Shown one piece after another: positions 52,223 to 60,820 of a stretch of 64,000 nucleotides of DNA (positions within the stretch are counted from its first letter, which is position 1; each line of letters begins with the position of its first letter). A program made the position numbers and the translations under genes. Below the pieces are notes generated by a model. The model made no database searches, was not told the DNA's origin, and was given only the letters and a program-made list of their open reading frames with translations. The DNA is taken from the NCBI GenBank assembly GCA_903832285.1, contig CAILAY010000063.1, positions 59,965 to 123,964 of the forward strand, written 5' to 3'. Source of the stretch: an uncultured beta proteobacterium. GTDB taxonomy: Bacteria; Pseudomonadota; Gammaproteobacteria; Burkholderiales; Burkholderiaceae_C.

Positions 52223-53071
52223 ATGTCTAGTCGTTTCGGAAAGGCGTGGCTGCTGGCAGGCTACACCTTCCTCTATCTGCCGATCCTCACCCTGATCGTG
52301 TTCTCCTTCAACGACTCGAAGATGGTCACGCTGTGGGGTGGATTCACCTTCAAGTGGTACGGCGTGATAGCGCATGATACCGAGGTGGTTGACGGCTTCC
52401 TGCTGTCGCTGAAGGTCGCACTGATGAGCGCCACGGCCTCGGTGTTGCTGGGCACGCTGGCCGCTTTTGCGATGGTGCGCTACAAGAGTTTTTGGGGACG
52501 CACGGCTTTTTCGGCGCACATCAACGCCCCGTTGGTTGTGCCCGAGGTCATCACCGGTTTGTCCCTACTGCTGTTTTTCGTCATGTGCGAGCGGCTGTTC
52601 GGCTGGCCTGATCGGGGCATTCTCACTATCTGGGCGGGCCATACTTCGGTGGGCATGGCCTACGCGGCGGTGGTGATCCAATCGCGCCTGCTGGAGATGG
52701 ACAAGTCGCTGGAAGAAGCGGCGATGGATCTGGGCTGCAAGCCGTTTCAGGTTTTCTACCTCGTCACGCTGCCCATGATCGCCCAGTCACTGATGTCGGC
52801 CTGGCTGCTGACGTTCACGCTGTCGCTGGATGACGTGGTGTCCACCGCCTTCCTCTCGGGACCGGGTTCCACCACGTTGCCAATCGTGATTTTGTCGCGG
52901 GCACGGTTGGGACTGAATCCCACGGTGAATGCGATCGCCACCATCACGGTGGCGGTGGTGTCGGTCGGCGTGCTGGCTGGCAGCCTGTGGCTGTCGCGGC
53001 AGGAAACACGACGCGCCGCCGAGCAGGCTGCGGCGTATCGCGAAGGAATGGGGCAGGCGGTTGCCGCCTAG
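52223..53071 (+). CDS. potI: Polyamine ABC transporter permease
   Basis: 282 residues with six helices and the EAA loop 'EEAAMDLGCKPFQVFYLVTL'. 'LSLDDVVSTAFLSGPGSTTL' is typical of PotI. Its C-terminal tail is short and charged. It is the last gene of the transporter, and the outer-membrane protein gene follows after 86 bp. Confidence 0.93.
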   Translation: MSSRFGKAWLLAGYTFLYLPILTLIVFSFNDSKMVTLWGGFTFKWYGVIAHDTEVVDGFLLSLKVALMSATASVLLGTLAAFAMVRYKSFWGRTAFSAHINAPLVVPEVITGLSLLLFFVMCERLFGWPDRGILTIWAGHTSVGMAYAAVVIQSRLLEMDKSLEEAAMDLGCKPFQVFYLVTLPMIAQSLMSAWLLTFTLSLDDVVSTAFLSGPGSTTLPIVILSRARLGLNPTVNAIATITVAVVSVGVLAGSLWLSRQETRRAAEQAAAYREGMGQAVAA

Positions 53072-53157
53072 AAGCAAGTCTTGCCGGTGAGTCTGCCGGC
53101 GTGTTAGTGGGGTGGTCGGATGATACCGACCACCGTGTGAGTAACTCAATAGGAGCG

Positions 53158-54654
53158 ATGATGATGAAACTCAATCAAGTGGCAGTCGCGGTGGCACTGG
53201 CTTTTCCGATGCTGGTCAGTGCCCAGAGCAATGCCGAATTGCAGAGCCAGATCCAGGATCTGAAAGCGGAGATCAACCAACTCAAGGCACTGTTCGGACA
53301 GGGTGCGAAGGCACCTGCGCCGGCGGCGGTCGCGGCGCCAGCGCCGGTCGCAGATCAGTTGCCGGCCGTGGATCCCGAGGAATTCAATCAGATCAAGGTC
53401 AAGGTCGAAGGCATGATTGATCAGCAGTCGGCTGCCGGTATCAAGGGGCTGCGCATCAGTGGCGGCTTCGACCCGGTGTACATGGTGAACCGCGCCAAGG
53501 GCACGTCATCGTTTGCGTTCCTGAACAACTTCGTCAATACCAACGGCAGTGGCGAAACCTATTCCTACGACAACTCCTACTTCGGCATGGCCTACCTCGA
53601 CTTCCAGAAGGAGATGGAAGACGGCGGCACCAAATTGCGTTTGACGCTGGCGCCGAGCAAGAGCGCAGGTTCCAACTACAACTGGGGCAACATCGTGCAC
53701 GAAGCGTCGGCCTCGATCCCTTTGTCGGACGCGCAGACCCGCTTGCTGGTGGGGCAGATGCCCGACGTCTCGGGTTACCAGCCCTACGTCAACACTTATG
53801 CCGGCGCAAACAACGTGACGTCGAACATGCTTTACCTTGGCTACGCTGACTATTTCATCACCAAGAACATGCTTTTTGACTTCACCGGCATCACCACCTA
53901 CACCGGCGTCGGTCTGGACCTGATCCGTGGGCCCTGGGAAACCAAGCTATTCGTCGTCAACGCCAATTCAGCGCGCAACGACATCAACAATGGGGCCTGT
54001 CCTGTCGGCGCGGCCTGCAGCCCGCGCCCCGTCAGAAGCCCGGTCTTCATCTACAACGCGACTTATGCCCAGCAGGAGTTCTGGTACGTCGAGTTCACCG
54101 GCTACGAAGGCAAGGTGGCAAACGCCGTGCTGGGTGGAACAAGTCGTCTGGATCAGTTCGAAATTGACGGCAACTTCACGCGCGGCAATTTCAGCGGCAA
54201 CCTGCAGTTCACCGTCGGGCGCCAGGCCGACGCCGCTTTCAATGGGGGCAACGCCCAATGGTGGGGTGTGTCGGCCATGGCCTCACAGCGCGTGCTGCCC
54301 AAGCTGACACTGGCAGCCCGCGCCGACTACCTCAATAACCAGAAGAACGGCGGCGGCATCTTTAACCTGTATAACAACGGACCGGCGGCGACAGAGGGCA
54401 CACCGGCGTATGTGGGTGATTTCATGAATGGCTTCGGCGCCGGCAACCCGAATGCCGCCGGCTACGACGCCAGCAAGGGTGCAAATCGCTACTCGCTGTC
54501 GTTCGCGGCGACCTACCGCTTGACGCCCAACGTCGCCCTGCGCGGCGAGTTCCGACATGACCACGCCAGCACTGATGCCTTCTACTACTACACTGATCAG
54601 ACCTATAAGAAGACCAACGATGTCCTGGGCCTGCAGACGGTCGTGAATTTTTAA
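53158..54654 (+). CDS. Outer-membrane porin-like protein (DUF3138-like)
   Basis: 498 residues. Three ATG codons in a row follow AGGAG at 53151-53155. A signal peptide ends near SAQS (about residue 22). A short coiled coil ('AELQSQIQDLKAEINQLKAL') and a Pro/Ala linker precede a beta-rich domain ending in aromatic Phe (VVNF), as outer-membrane barrels do. It resembles the DUF3138 proteins of Burkholderiales. Its position right after potFGHI suggests an outer-membrane channel for polyamines, an inference from context. A strong terminator follows. Confidence 0.78.
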   Translation: MMMKLNQVAVAVALAFPMLVSAQSNAELQSQIQDLKAEINQLKALFGQGAKAPAPAAVAAPAPVADQLPAVDPEEFNQIKVKVEGMIDQQSAAGIKGLRISGGFDPVYMVNRAKGTSSFAFLNNFVNTNGSGETYSYDNSYFGMAYLDFQKEMEDGGTKLRLTLAPSKSAGSNYNWGNIVHEASASIPLSDAQTRLLVGQMPDVSGYQPYVNTYAGANNVTSNMLYLGYADYFITKNMLFDFTGITTYTGVGLDLIRGPWETKLFVVNANSARNDINNGACPVGAACSPRPVRSPVFIYNATYAQQEFWYVEFTGYEGKVANAVLGGTSRLDQFEIDGNFTRGNFSGNLQFTVGRQADAAFNGGNAQWWGVSAMASQRVLPKLTLAARADYLNNQKNGGGIFNLYNNGPAATEGTPAYVGDFMNGFGAGNPNAAGYDASKGANRYSLSFAATYRLTPNVALRGEFRHDHASTDAFYYYTDQTYKKTNDVLGLQTVVNF

Positions 54655-54673
54655 GCGGTTAGCGCCTCACAAC

Positions 54674-54699
54674 AAGCGGGGGCGTTTGCCCCCGTTTGC
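54674..54699 (+). terminator. Rho-independent terminator after the porin-like gene
   Basis: A perfect stem CGGGGGC-GTTT-GCCCCCG is followed by TTTGCATTT. It closes the pot operon and porin-like gene and separates them from puuC. Confidence 0.8.
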
Positions 54700-54773
54700 A
54701 TTTGAGGTTGACGATGGAGCCACTTTGACGAAAACTTGGACGTCCATCGCTCCCCGGAGAATTGGAAGAAGAA

Positions 54774-56261
54774 ATGAAGAACTCAGATGCATCAAGCGAA
54801 ATGAAGTTTGACGGCCGCGCGCTCATCAACGGCGTTCGTCGTGCTGCAACGAGCGGTGCCACATTCGACTGCGTCTCGCCCGTTGATGGCCGCGTGCTGA
54901 CCCAGGTGGCGCGCTGCGACCAGTCCGACGTCGACGACGCCGTCGCCGCTGCGCGTGCCGCCTTTGAGGACAGCCGATGGCGCGGCAAGGCGCCGGCTCA
55001 GCGCAAGCGCATCATGATCGCCTTTGCCGATCAGTTGCTCAAACACGCGGACGAACTGGCGCTGACCGAAACCCTGGACATGGGCAAGCCAGTCAAGTAC
55101 TCCCGTGCCGTGGACGTCAACAGTGCGGCCAATTGCCTGCGCTGGTACGGCGAAGCGGTGGACAAGATCTATGACGAAATTGCACCTACGGCGAGCACCG
55201 GTCTGGCGCTGATTACGCGCGAGCCCGTGGGTGTGGTGGGTGTGATCGTCCCCTGGAACTACCCCATGATCATGGCCGCGTGGAAGATTGCGCCCGCTCT
55301 GGCGGCCGGCAATTCGGTGGTGCTCAAGCCCAGCGAGAAATCTCCCTTGACAGCGCTGCGCCTGGCCGAACTCGCTCTCGAAGCGGGCATACCGCCGGGA
55401 GTTTTCAACGTGGTTCCGGGATTTGGCCCGGAGGCGGGTTCCCCGCTGGCGCTGCACATGGACGTGGACTGCATCGCCTTCACCGGCTCCACGCGGGTGG
55501 GCAAGCAGATTCACGTGATGGCCGGGCAGAGCAATCTGAAGCGTGCCTGGACCGAACTCGGTGGCAAATCGCCCAACATCGTATTCGCCGACTGCCCCGA
55601 TCTGGATCGCGCGGTGGAGGCGGCCGTGGGCAGCATCTTCTTCAACCAGGGCGAAAGCTGCAACGCACCTTCGCGTTTGTACGTCGAAGCCAGCATCAAG
55701 GAGGCATTTCTGGAGAAAGCCCTGGCGCTGGTGCCGGGCTATGCTCCCGCCAATCCGCTGGACCCGGCGACCGTCATGGGCGCCATCGTGGACCGTACCC
55801 AAATGAACTCGGTGCTGCGCTACATCGAACTGGGCAAGAGCGAAGGTGCCAAGTTGCTTGCGGGCGGCGAGCAGGCGCTGGTCGCCAGCGGCGGCTGCTA
55901 TGTGCAGCCCACCATCTTCGACGGCGTGAAGAACGAGATGACGATTGCGCGCGAAGAGATCTTCGGGCCGGTGCTGTCGGTGCTGTCGTTTACCGACGCA
56001 GCCGATGTGGTGCGTCAGGCCAACGCCAGCGTCTACGGTCTGCAGGCGGCGGTCTGGACGCGCGACATCAACAAGGCGCATGGCGTGGCCCGCGCCCTGC
56101 GCGCCGGCACGGTGCACGTGAATCAGTACGACGAAGATGACATTACGGTGCCCTTCGGCGGCTTCAAGCAAAGCGGCGTGGGGCGCGATAAATCGCTGCA
56201 CGCCTTTGATAAATACACCGAAACAAAGACCACCTGGATCCGCATCGACAGCCCGGTGTAG
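54774..56261 (+). CDS. puuC: Gamma-glutamyl-gamma-aminobutyraldehyde dehydrogenase
   Basis: 495 residues, the same length as E. coli PuuC. Catalytic Cys296 (NQGESCNAPSRL), base Glu261 (WTELGGKSP), Asn162 (PWNYP) and Lys185 are present. It oxidises gamma-glutamyl-gamma-aminobutyraldehyde, made by PuuB, to gamma-Glu-GABA. The ATG at 54774 has GGAAGAAGAA upstream; a TTG four codons earlier is also in frame. It starts a three-gene run with gabT and a glutamine-synthetase-like gene, spaced 27 and 10 bp. Confidence 0.9.
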   Translation: MKNSDASSEMKFDGRALINGVRRAATSGATFDCVSPVDGRVLTQVARCDQSDVDDAVAAARAAFEDSRWRGKAPAQRKRIMIAFADQLLKHADELALTETLDMGKPVKYSRAVDVNSAANCLRWYGEAVDKIYDEIAPTASTGLALITREPVGVVGVIVPWNYPMIMAAWKIAPALAAGNSVVLKPSEKSPLTALRLAELALEAGIPPGVFNVVPGFGPEAGSPLALHMDVDCIAFTGSTRVGKQIHVMAGQSNLKRAWTELGGKSPNIVFADCPDLDRAVEAAVGSIFFNQGESCNAPSRLYVEASIKEAFLEKALALVPGYAPANPLDPATVMGAIVDRTQMNSVLRYIELGKSEGAKLLAGGEQALVASGGCYVQPTIFDGVKNEMTIAREEIFGPVLSVLSFTDAADVVRQANASVYGLQAAVWTRDINKAHGVARALRAGTVHVNQYDEDDITVPFGGFKQSGVGRDKSLHAFDKYTETKTTWIRIDSPV

Positions 56262-56288
56262 ATTCGAATCAACCAGAAGGAGAACCCC

Positions 56289-57581
56289 ATGGATACCGTC
56301 ATGAAAACAAATGCTTCCACCACCAATGCGCAGTGGCACGCGCGCCGTCTGGCCGCGACACCGCGTGGCGTTGCCGTGATGGGCGACTTCTTTATCGACC
56401 ACGCCAGGAACGCCGAGTTCTGGGACATCGAAGGCCGTCGCTTCATCGACTTTGCCGGCGGTATCGCGGTGCTCAACACCGGCCATGTCCATCCCAAGGT
56501 GCAGGCCGCGATTGCCGCACAGTTGCAGCGCTTCACTCACAGTTGCTATCAGGTCGTGCCCTACGCCGAATACGTTCAGTTGGCCGAGCGCATCAACGCC
56601 ATCGTGCCGATCGAAGGCTTGCGCAAGACGGCGTTTTTCTCCACCGGCGCCGAAGCCGTGGAAAACGCTGTCAAGATCGCGCGCTCGTCCACCGGTCGCG
56701 GCGGCGTCATTGCCTTTGGCGGCGCCTTTCACGGACGCAGTTTGTTTGCCGTATCGCTCACCGGCAAAGTGCAACCCTACAAGGCAGGATTTGGTCCGTT
56801 CCCGCCGGAGATTTACCACGTGCCCTACCCGGCACAAGGCGCGTCTCTGGAGGCAACGAAACAGGCGATGGAGCAACTCTTCAAATGCGACATCGAGCCC
56901 AGCCGCGTGGCCGCGATCATTTTTGAGCCGGTGCAAGGCGAGGGTGGTTTCAACGTGATCCAGCCCGAGGCCGTGCGCTGGTTGCGCGAGTTGTGTGACA
57001 AGCACGGCATCGTGATGATCGCCGACGAGGTGCAGACCGGCTTTGCCCGCACCGGCAAGATGTTTGCGCTCGAACACTTTGGCGTTTCCCCAGACATCAT
57101 GGTGTTGGCCAAGAGCCTGGCCGGCGGCATGACTCTCTCCGCTGTGGTGGGCAAGACCCACATCATGGACGCGCCCGCGCCCGGCGGTCTGGGCGGCACG
57201 TATGCCGGCAATCCGCTGGCCGTGGCGTCGGCGCTGGCGGTGCTGGACGTGATGGCCGAGGAGCAATTGCCGCAGCGCGCGAAGCGTCTGGGCGATCTAC
57301 TGCTGGCGCGACTCCATGCCGTGCGCGCACGCCAGCCACGCATCAGCGACGTACGCGGACTGGGTGCCATGGTGGCCTGCGAATTTGTCGATCCAGCGAC
57401 GGGTCATCCCGACCCCGACTTCACCAAACGGGTGCAGCAGGCCGCATTGAAGAAAGGCCTGTTGCTGTTGACCTGCGGCGTGTACGGCAACGTGATCCGT
57501 TTCCTGTTCCCTCTCACGATCGAAGACACCGTTTTTGAAGAAGCTCTGGCCATCATCGAAGGCGCGCTGACCACCGCATAG
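56289..57581 (+). CDS. gabT: 4-aminobutyrate aminotransferase
   Basis: 430 residues with GGAGAACCCC before the ATG. A class III transaminase with PLP Lys275 (MVLAKSLAGG), Asp246 (MIADEVQTGFAR) and 'FEPVQGEGGF'. It matches GabT/PuuE, converting GABA and 2-oxoglutarate to succinic semialdehyde and glutamate, the exit of the Puu pathway. No succinic semialdehyde dehydrogenase is certain in the window, although the aldehyde dehydrogenases here might supply it. Confidence 0.9.
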   Translation: MDTVMKTNASTTNAQWHARRLAATPRGVAVMGDFFIDHARNAEFWDIEGRRFIDFAGGIAVLNTGHVHPKVQAAIAAQLQRFTHSCYQVVPYAEYVQLAERINAIVPIEGLRKTAFFSTGAEAVENAVKIARSSTGRGGVIAFGGAFHGRSLFAVSLTGKVQPYKAGFGPFPPEIYHVPYPAQGASLEATKQAMEQLFKCDIEPSRVAAIIFEPVQGEGGFNVIQPEAVRWLRELCDKHGIVMIADEVQTGFARTGKMFALEHFGVSPDIMVLAKSLAGGMTLSAVVGKTHIMDAPAPGGLGGTYAGNPLAVASALAVLDVMAEEQLPQRAKRLGDLLLARLHAVRARQPRISDVRGLGAMVACEFVDPATGHPDPDFTKRVQQAALKKGLLLLTCGVYGNVIRFLFPLTIEDTVFEEALAIIEGALTTA

Positions 57582-57591
57582 TAGGAAACTC

Positions 57592-58923
57592 ATGACGACG
57601 ATTCAATCCACCATCGAGAGCCTGAGCGCACAGGGCATCCACTCGGTGCTGACGCAGTTTTGCGATATCCACGGCGTGGCCAAGGGAAAACTGGTGCCGC
57701 TGCGCAGTTTGCGTGATTGGGTCGAAGTCGGCGCCGGCTTTTCCGGGCCCAGCATCTGGGGCACGGGCTTGCCGCGCTATGGTTCGCGCAGCGAATACTA
57801 TGGGCGCGTGCAACCGGATAGTCTGCGCCCTTTGCCCTTCATGCCTGGCGTGGCGCACGCGGTGTGCGACGGCTTTGCCGGAGGCGCGCCGCTGGACACT
57901 TGCTCGCGCCAGGTGCTGCGGCGGCAGGTCGACAAGTTGGCTGCACGTGGCTGGAAGCTTTGGGTCGGCATCGAGCCCGAGTTCTTCCTGCTGCGCCAGG
58001 ACGCGCAGGGCCATTGGATCGTGGGCGACGCAGCCGACCAGTTCGACAAACCGTCCTACGACTTGAAGTCGATCATCCGCAACCAGGCATTCCTGGATGA
58101 GATGCGGGAGACACTTGAACAACTCGGCTTCGAATTGCAACAGATCGACCATGAAGACGCAAACGGGCAATACGAAATCAACTACCGCTTTGATGAAGCG
58201 CTGGCCGCGGCTGACCGGTACATGTTGTTCAAACTGGCAGCGCACGCTGTGGCGCAGCGCCACGGGCAGCACTTCAGTTGTATGGCCAAACCGCTGGCAC
58301 ATGCGCCAGGAAGCGGCCTGCATTTTCATTTGAGCGTCACCGATGAGCAAGGCAAACCGGTGTTTGCCCAGGCCAACGACCCCTTGGGCCTGAGTCCGCA
58401 GGGCTATGCCTTCGCCGCGGGTTTGTTGCAGCACGCCGATGCCCTGAGCGCGCTGTGTGCGCCCACCGTCAACAGCTACAAGCGCCTGGCAGCCAGCAGC
58501 AGCATCTCGGGTACGACCTGGTCGCCGGTGTGGAAATCCTTGGGCTACAACAACCGCACCTGCCTGGTACGCAGCGTGGCCGAGCGCCTGGAATGGCGCC
58601 TGCCGGATCCTTCATGCAATGTCTATGCGGCCATCGCCGGCACTCTGGCTGCCGGCATGCATGGCGTTGACGAAACCTGGGCAGCACCCGTTGCCTGCAA
58701 CGTCGACCTGTACGAGCACCGGGCCGCTGGCGGCGCCATGCCCGGGCAGCTACCGCGCGACCTGCGCGCAGCATTGGATGCGTTGCAGGCCGACACCGTG
58801 TTGCGCGAGCGCGTCGGTAACGTCTTCTGCGATGAATTTCTGCACATCAAAAATGCGGAATGGGATGCCTATGCAGCGCAGGTGAGCGACTGGGAATTGC
58901 AGCGTTACGCCGTGGCGTTTTAA
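57592..58923 (+). CDS. GlnT/type III-like glutamine-synthetase-family ligase
   Basis: 443 residues starting 10 bp after gabT. The fold is that of the GlnT-like ligases, distinct from the two PuuA-type copies: 'FCDIHGVAKGKLVPL', 'GIEPEFFLL', 'GQYEINYRF', 'GSGLHFHLSV' and 'WKSLGYNNRTCLVRSV'. GlnT-like members make glutamine or glutamyl-amides such as gamma-glutamylmethylamide. With the other two it gives three ligases of one superfamily in this region, presumably for different amines. Substrate not known. Confidence 0.85.
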   Translation: MTTIQSTIESLSAQGIHSVLTQFCDIHGVAKGKLVPLRSLRDWVEVGAGFSGPSIWGTGLPRYGSRSEYYGRVQPDSLRPLPFMPGVAHAVCDGFAGGAPLDTCSRQVLRRQVDKLAARGWKLWVGIEPEFFLLRQDAQGHWIVGDAADQFDKPSYDLKSIIRNQAFLDEMRETLEQLGFELQQIDHEDANGQYEINYRFDEALAAADRYMLFKLAAHAVAQRHGQHFSCMAKPLAHAPGSGLHFHLSVTDEQGKPVFAQANDPLGLSPQGYAFAAGLLQHADALSALCAPTVNSYKRLAASSSISGTTWSPVWKSLGYNNRTCLVRSVAERLEWRLPDPSCNVYAAIAGTLAAGMHGVDETWAAPVACNVDLYEHRAAGGAMPGQLPRDLRAALDALQADTVLRERVGNVFCDEFLHIKNAEWDAYAAQVSDWELQRYAVAF

Positions 58924-59294
58924 GCCCGCCCCAACCTCTCCCCCGGGCCCGGGTCAATGCCGGATGCTCGCAGGCAGCCCCCATTCAAGGGACATCCTTC
59001 TTATTCCCTCGCCCTTGGGGAAAAGGCAGCGGTGAGGGGCATAGCCATTCCGCTTAGCAAAGTTCATATTTCACAATAAGAAATATTGAATTGATGCATT
59101 GCAAGATAATTTCTCAATACGGGAAATGTAATTTCATATTGAGAGATTTTGTTTATAAGTTATTGAAATATAACGATTAAATTTATCTCTTGTATAAGAC
59201 ATAAGATTGTCTCAAGTCTTATAGAAGACATAGAATTACTTCGTCGTCATCGCTTGGTGACGCGTATTTCTCAATCAACGTACGGAGTGACCCC
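58924..59294 (+). promoter_or_regulatory. AT-rich regulatory region upstream of isocitrate lyase
   Basis: 371 bp without a gene. The first 110 bp are G/C-rich with a CCTCTCCCC...GGTGAGGGG dyad that may act as terminator for the polyamine operon. From about 59050 the DNA becomes strikingly AT-rich. It contains ATTTCACAATAAGAAAT (59068-59084), ATTTCTCAATACGGGAAAT (59109-59127) and, reversed, ATTTCATATTGAGAGAT (59131-59147), with centres about 42 and 21 bp apart, that is whole helical turns. Closer to the gene are two near-palindromes, TCTTGTATAAGA (59188-59199) and GTCTTATAGAAGAC (59216-59229). These look like binding sites of one or two regulators of acetate or propionate metabolism. Confidence 0.6.
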
Positions 59295-60611
59295 ATGCCT
59301 AACTTCAATGAACAACTGAGCCGCGCTCAACAAATCGCCGCCCTGGAAAAAGACTGGGCCACCAACCCGCGCTGGAAGGGCATCAAGCGTGGCTATAGCG
59401 CCGCCGACGTGGTGCGTCTGCGCGGCTCGTTCCCGATCGAGCACACGCTGGCGCGGCGCGGCGCGGAGAAGCTGTGGGACCTGCTCGCTACCGAGCCCTA
59501 CGTTGCCACCATGGGTGCGCTCACGGGCGGCCAGGCGATGCAGCAGGTGAAGGCCGGCATCAAGGCGATCTACCTGTCGGGCTGGCAGGTCGCGGCTGAC
59601 GCCAACACTTCGGCCTCGATGTATCCCGATCAGTCGCTGTACGCCGTGGACTCTGTTCCCACCGTGGTGGAGCGTATCAACAACACCTTCCGTCGCGCGG
59701 ACGAGATCCAGCACAGCAAGGGCATCGACGCCGGAGACGTGGGCTACATCGACAACTTTGTGCCGATCGTGGCGGACGCGGAGGCCGGTTTTGGCGGCGT
59801 GCTCAACGCCTTCGAACTGATGAAAAACATGATCAAGGCAGGGGCAGCTGCGGTGCACTGGGAAGACCAGTTGGCATCGGTCAAGAAGTGCGGCCATATG
59901 GGTGGCAAGGTACTGGTGCCCACGAACGAAGGCTGCCAAAAACTGATCGCCGCGCGCATGGCAGCAGACGTCTGCGGTGTTCCGACGATTGTGATCGCGC
60001 GCACGGACGCTGAAGCCGCCGACCTGCTGACCAGCGACTACGACGACCGCGACAAACCCTTTCTCACGGGCGAGCGCACGGCCGAGGGTTTTTACAAGAC
60101 GCGCAAGGGCCTGGACCAGGCCGTGGCCCGAGCTGTCGCCTACGCCGACTACGCCGACCTGGTGTGGTGCGAAACCGGCACGCCGGATCTGGAGTTTGCC
60201 AGGAACTTTGCCGATGCCGTGCACAAGGTGCACCCTGGCAAGATGCTGGCCTATAACTGCTCGCCCTCCTTCAACTGGAAGAAGAACCTGGATGACGCGA
60301 CCATCGCCAAGTTCCAGCGAGAGCTCGGGGCCATGGGTTACAAGTACCAGTTCATCACGCTGGCCGGCATCCACTCGATGTGGTTCCACATGTTCGACCT
60401 GACGCAGGACTACGTGAAGCGCGGCATGACGGCCTACGTAGAGAAGTTGCAGGAACCCGAATTCGCAGCCCGGGACCGTGGCTACACCTTCGTGTCGCAT
60501 CAGCAGGAAGTGGGCACAGGCTACTTCGACGACGTGACCACGGCGATCCAGGGTGGCAAGTCCAACGTCACCGCGCTCACGGGTTCGACCGAAGAAGAGC
60601 AGTTCCACTGA
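59295..60611 (+). CDS. aceA: Isocitrate lyase
   Basis: 438 residues. Catalytic Cys199 in KKCGHMGGK (His201), 'DAEAGFGG' for Mg2+, and '[11 protein letters not shown]' are all present. It cleaves isocitrate into succinate and glyoxylate in the glyoxylate bypass during growth on acetate or fatty acids. GGAG lies seven bases before the ATG. Its promoter region is unusually AT-rich and repeat-bearing. Malate synthase is not in the window. Confidence 0.95.
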   Translation: MPNFNEQLSRAQQIAALEKDWATNPRWKGIKRGYSAADVVRLRGSFPIEHTLARRGAEKLWDLLATEPYVATMGALTGGQAMQQVKAGIKAIYLSGWQVAADANTSASMYPDQSLYAVDSVPTVVERINNTFRRADEIQHSKGIDAGDVGYIDNFVPIVADAEAGFGGVLNAFELMKNMIKAGAAAVHWEDQLASVKKCGHMGGKVLVPTNEGCQKLIAARMAADVCGVPTIVIARTDAEAADLLTSDYDDRDKPFLTGERTAEGFYKTRKGLDQAVARAVAYADYADLVWCETGTPDLEFARNFADAVHKVHPGKMLAYNCSPSFNWKKNLDDATIAKFQRELGAMGYKYQFITLAGIHSMWFHMFDLTQDYVKRGMTAYVEKLQEPEFAARDRGYTFVSHQQEVGTGYFDDVTTAIQGGKSNVTALTGSTEEEQFH

Positions 60612-60663
60612 GATTGGAAGACCCGCCGCCTTCCGGCAGGTTCGGAAGGCGGCCCCAATCAAG

Positions 60664-60692
60664 GCCCCGATTCACCGTCAGTGAATCGGGGC
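60664..60692 (+). terminator. Hairpin after isocitrate lyase, probable terminator
   Basis: A perfect 12-bp stem GCCCCGATTCAC / GTGAATCGGGGC with loop CGTCA lies 52 bp after the aceA stop. Only a weak T-tract (TTC) follows, so termination may be partly factor-dependent. Confidence 0.65.
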
Positions 60693-60768
60693 TTCTGCGT
60701 TGGCAGATCCGGATTCGAAGAACCTCTGCGTCAGATTCCAGAAAGCGCATCATGAATAATTATGAATT

Positions 60769-60790
60769 CAGTTCGAATTGAATCGAACTG
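60769..60790. promoter_or_regulatory. Perfect inverted repeat upstream of prpE
   Basis: CAGTTCGA, six bases (ATTGAA), then TCGAACTG: a perfect 8-bp dyad in an AT-rich stretch 30 bp before the prpE start. A likely operator of a local or metabolic regulator, overlapping the expected promoter. Confidence 0.5.
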
Positions 60791-60820
60791 CCAATTCCGA
60801 CGGGTATCCAAGGAGAAGCT

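Noticed and set aside
54792..57266. 824-codon minus-strand open frame
   Set aside because: It runs opposite puuC and gabT, whose catalytic residues are complete; there is no start context or domain.
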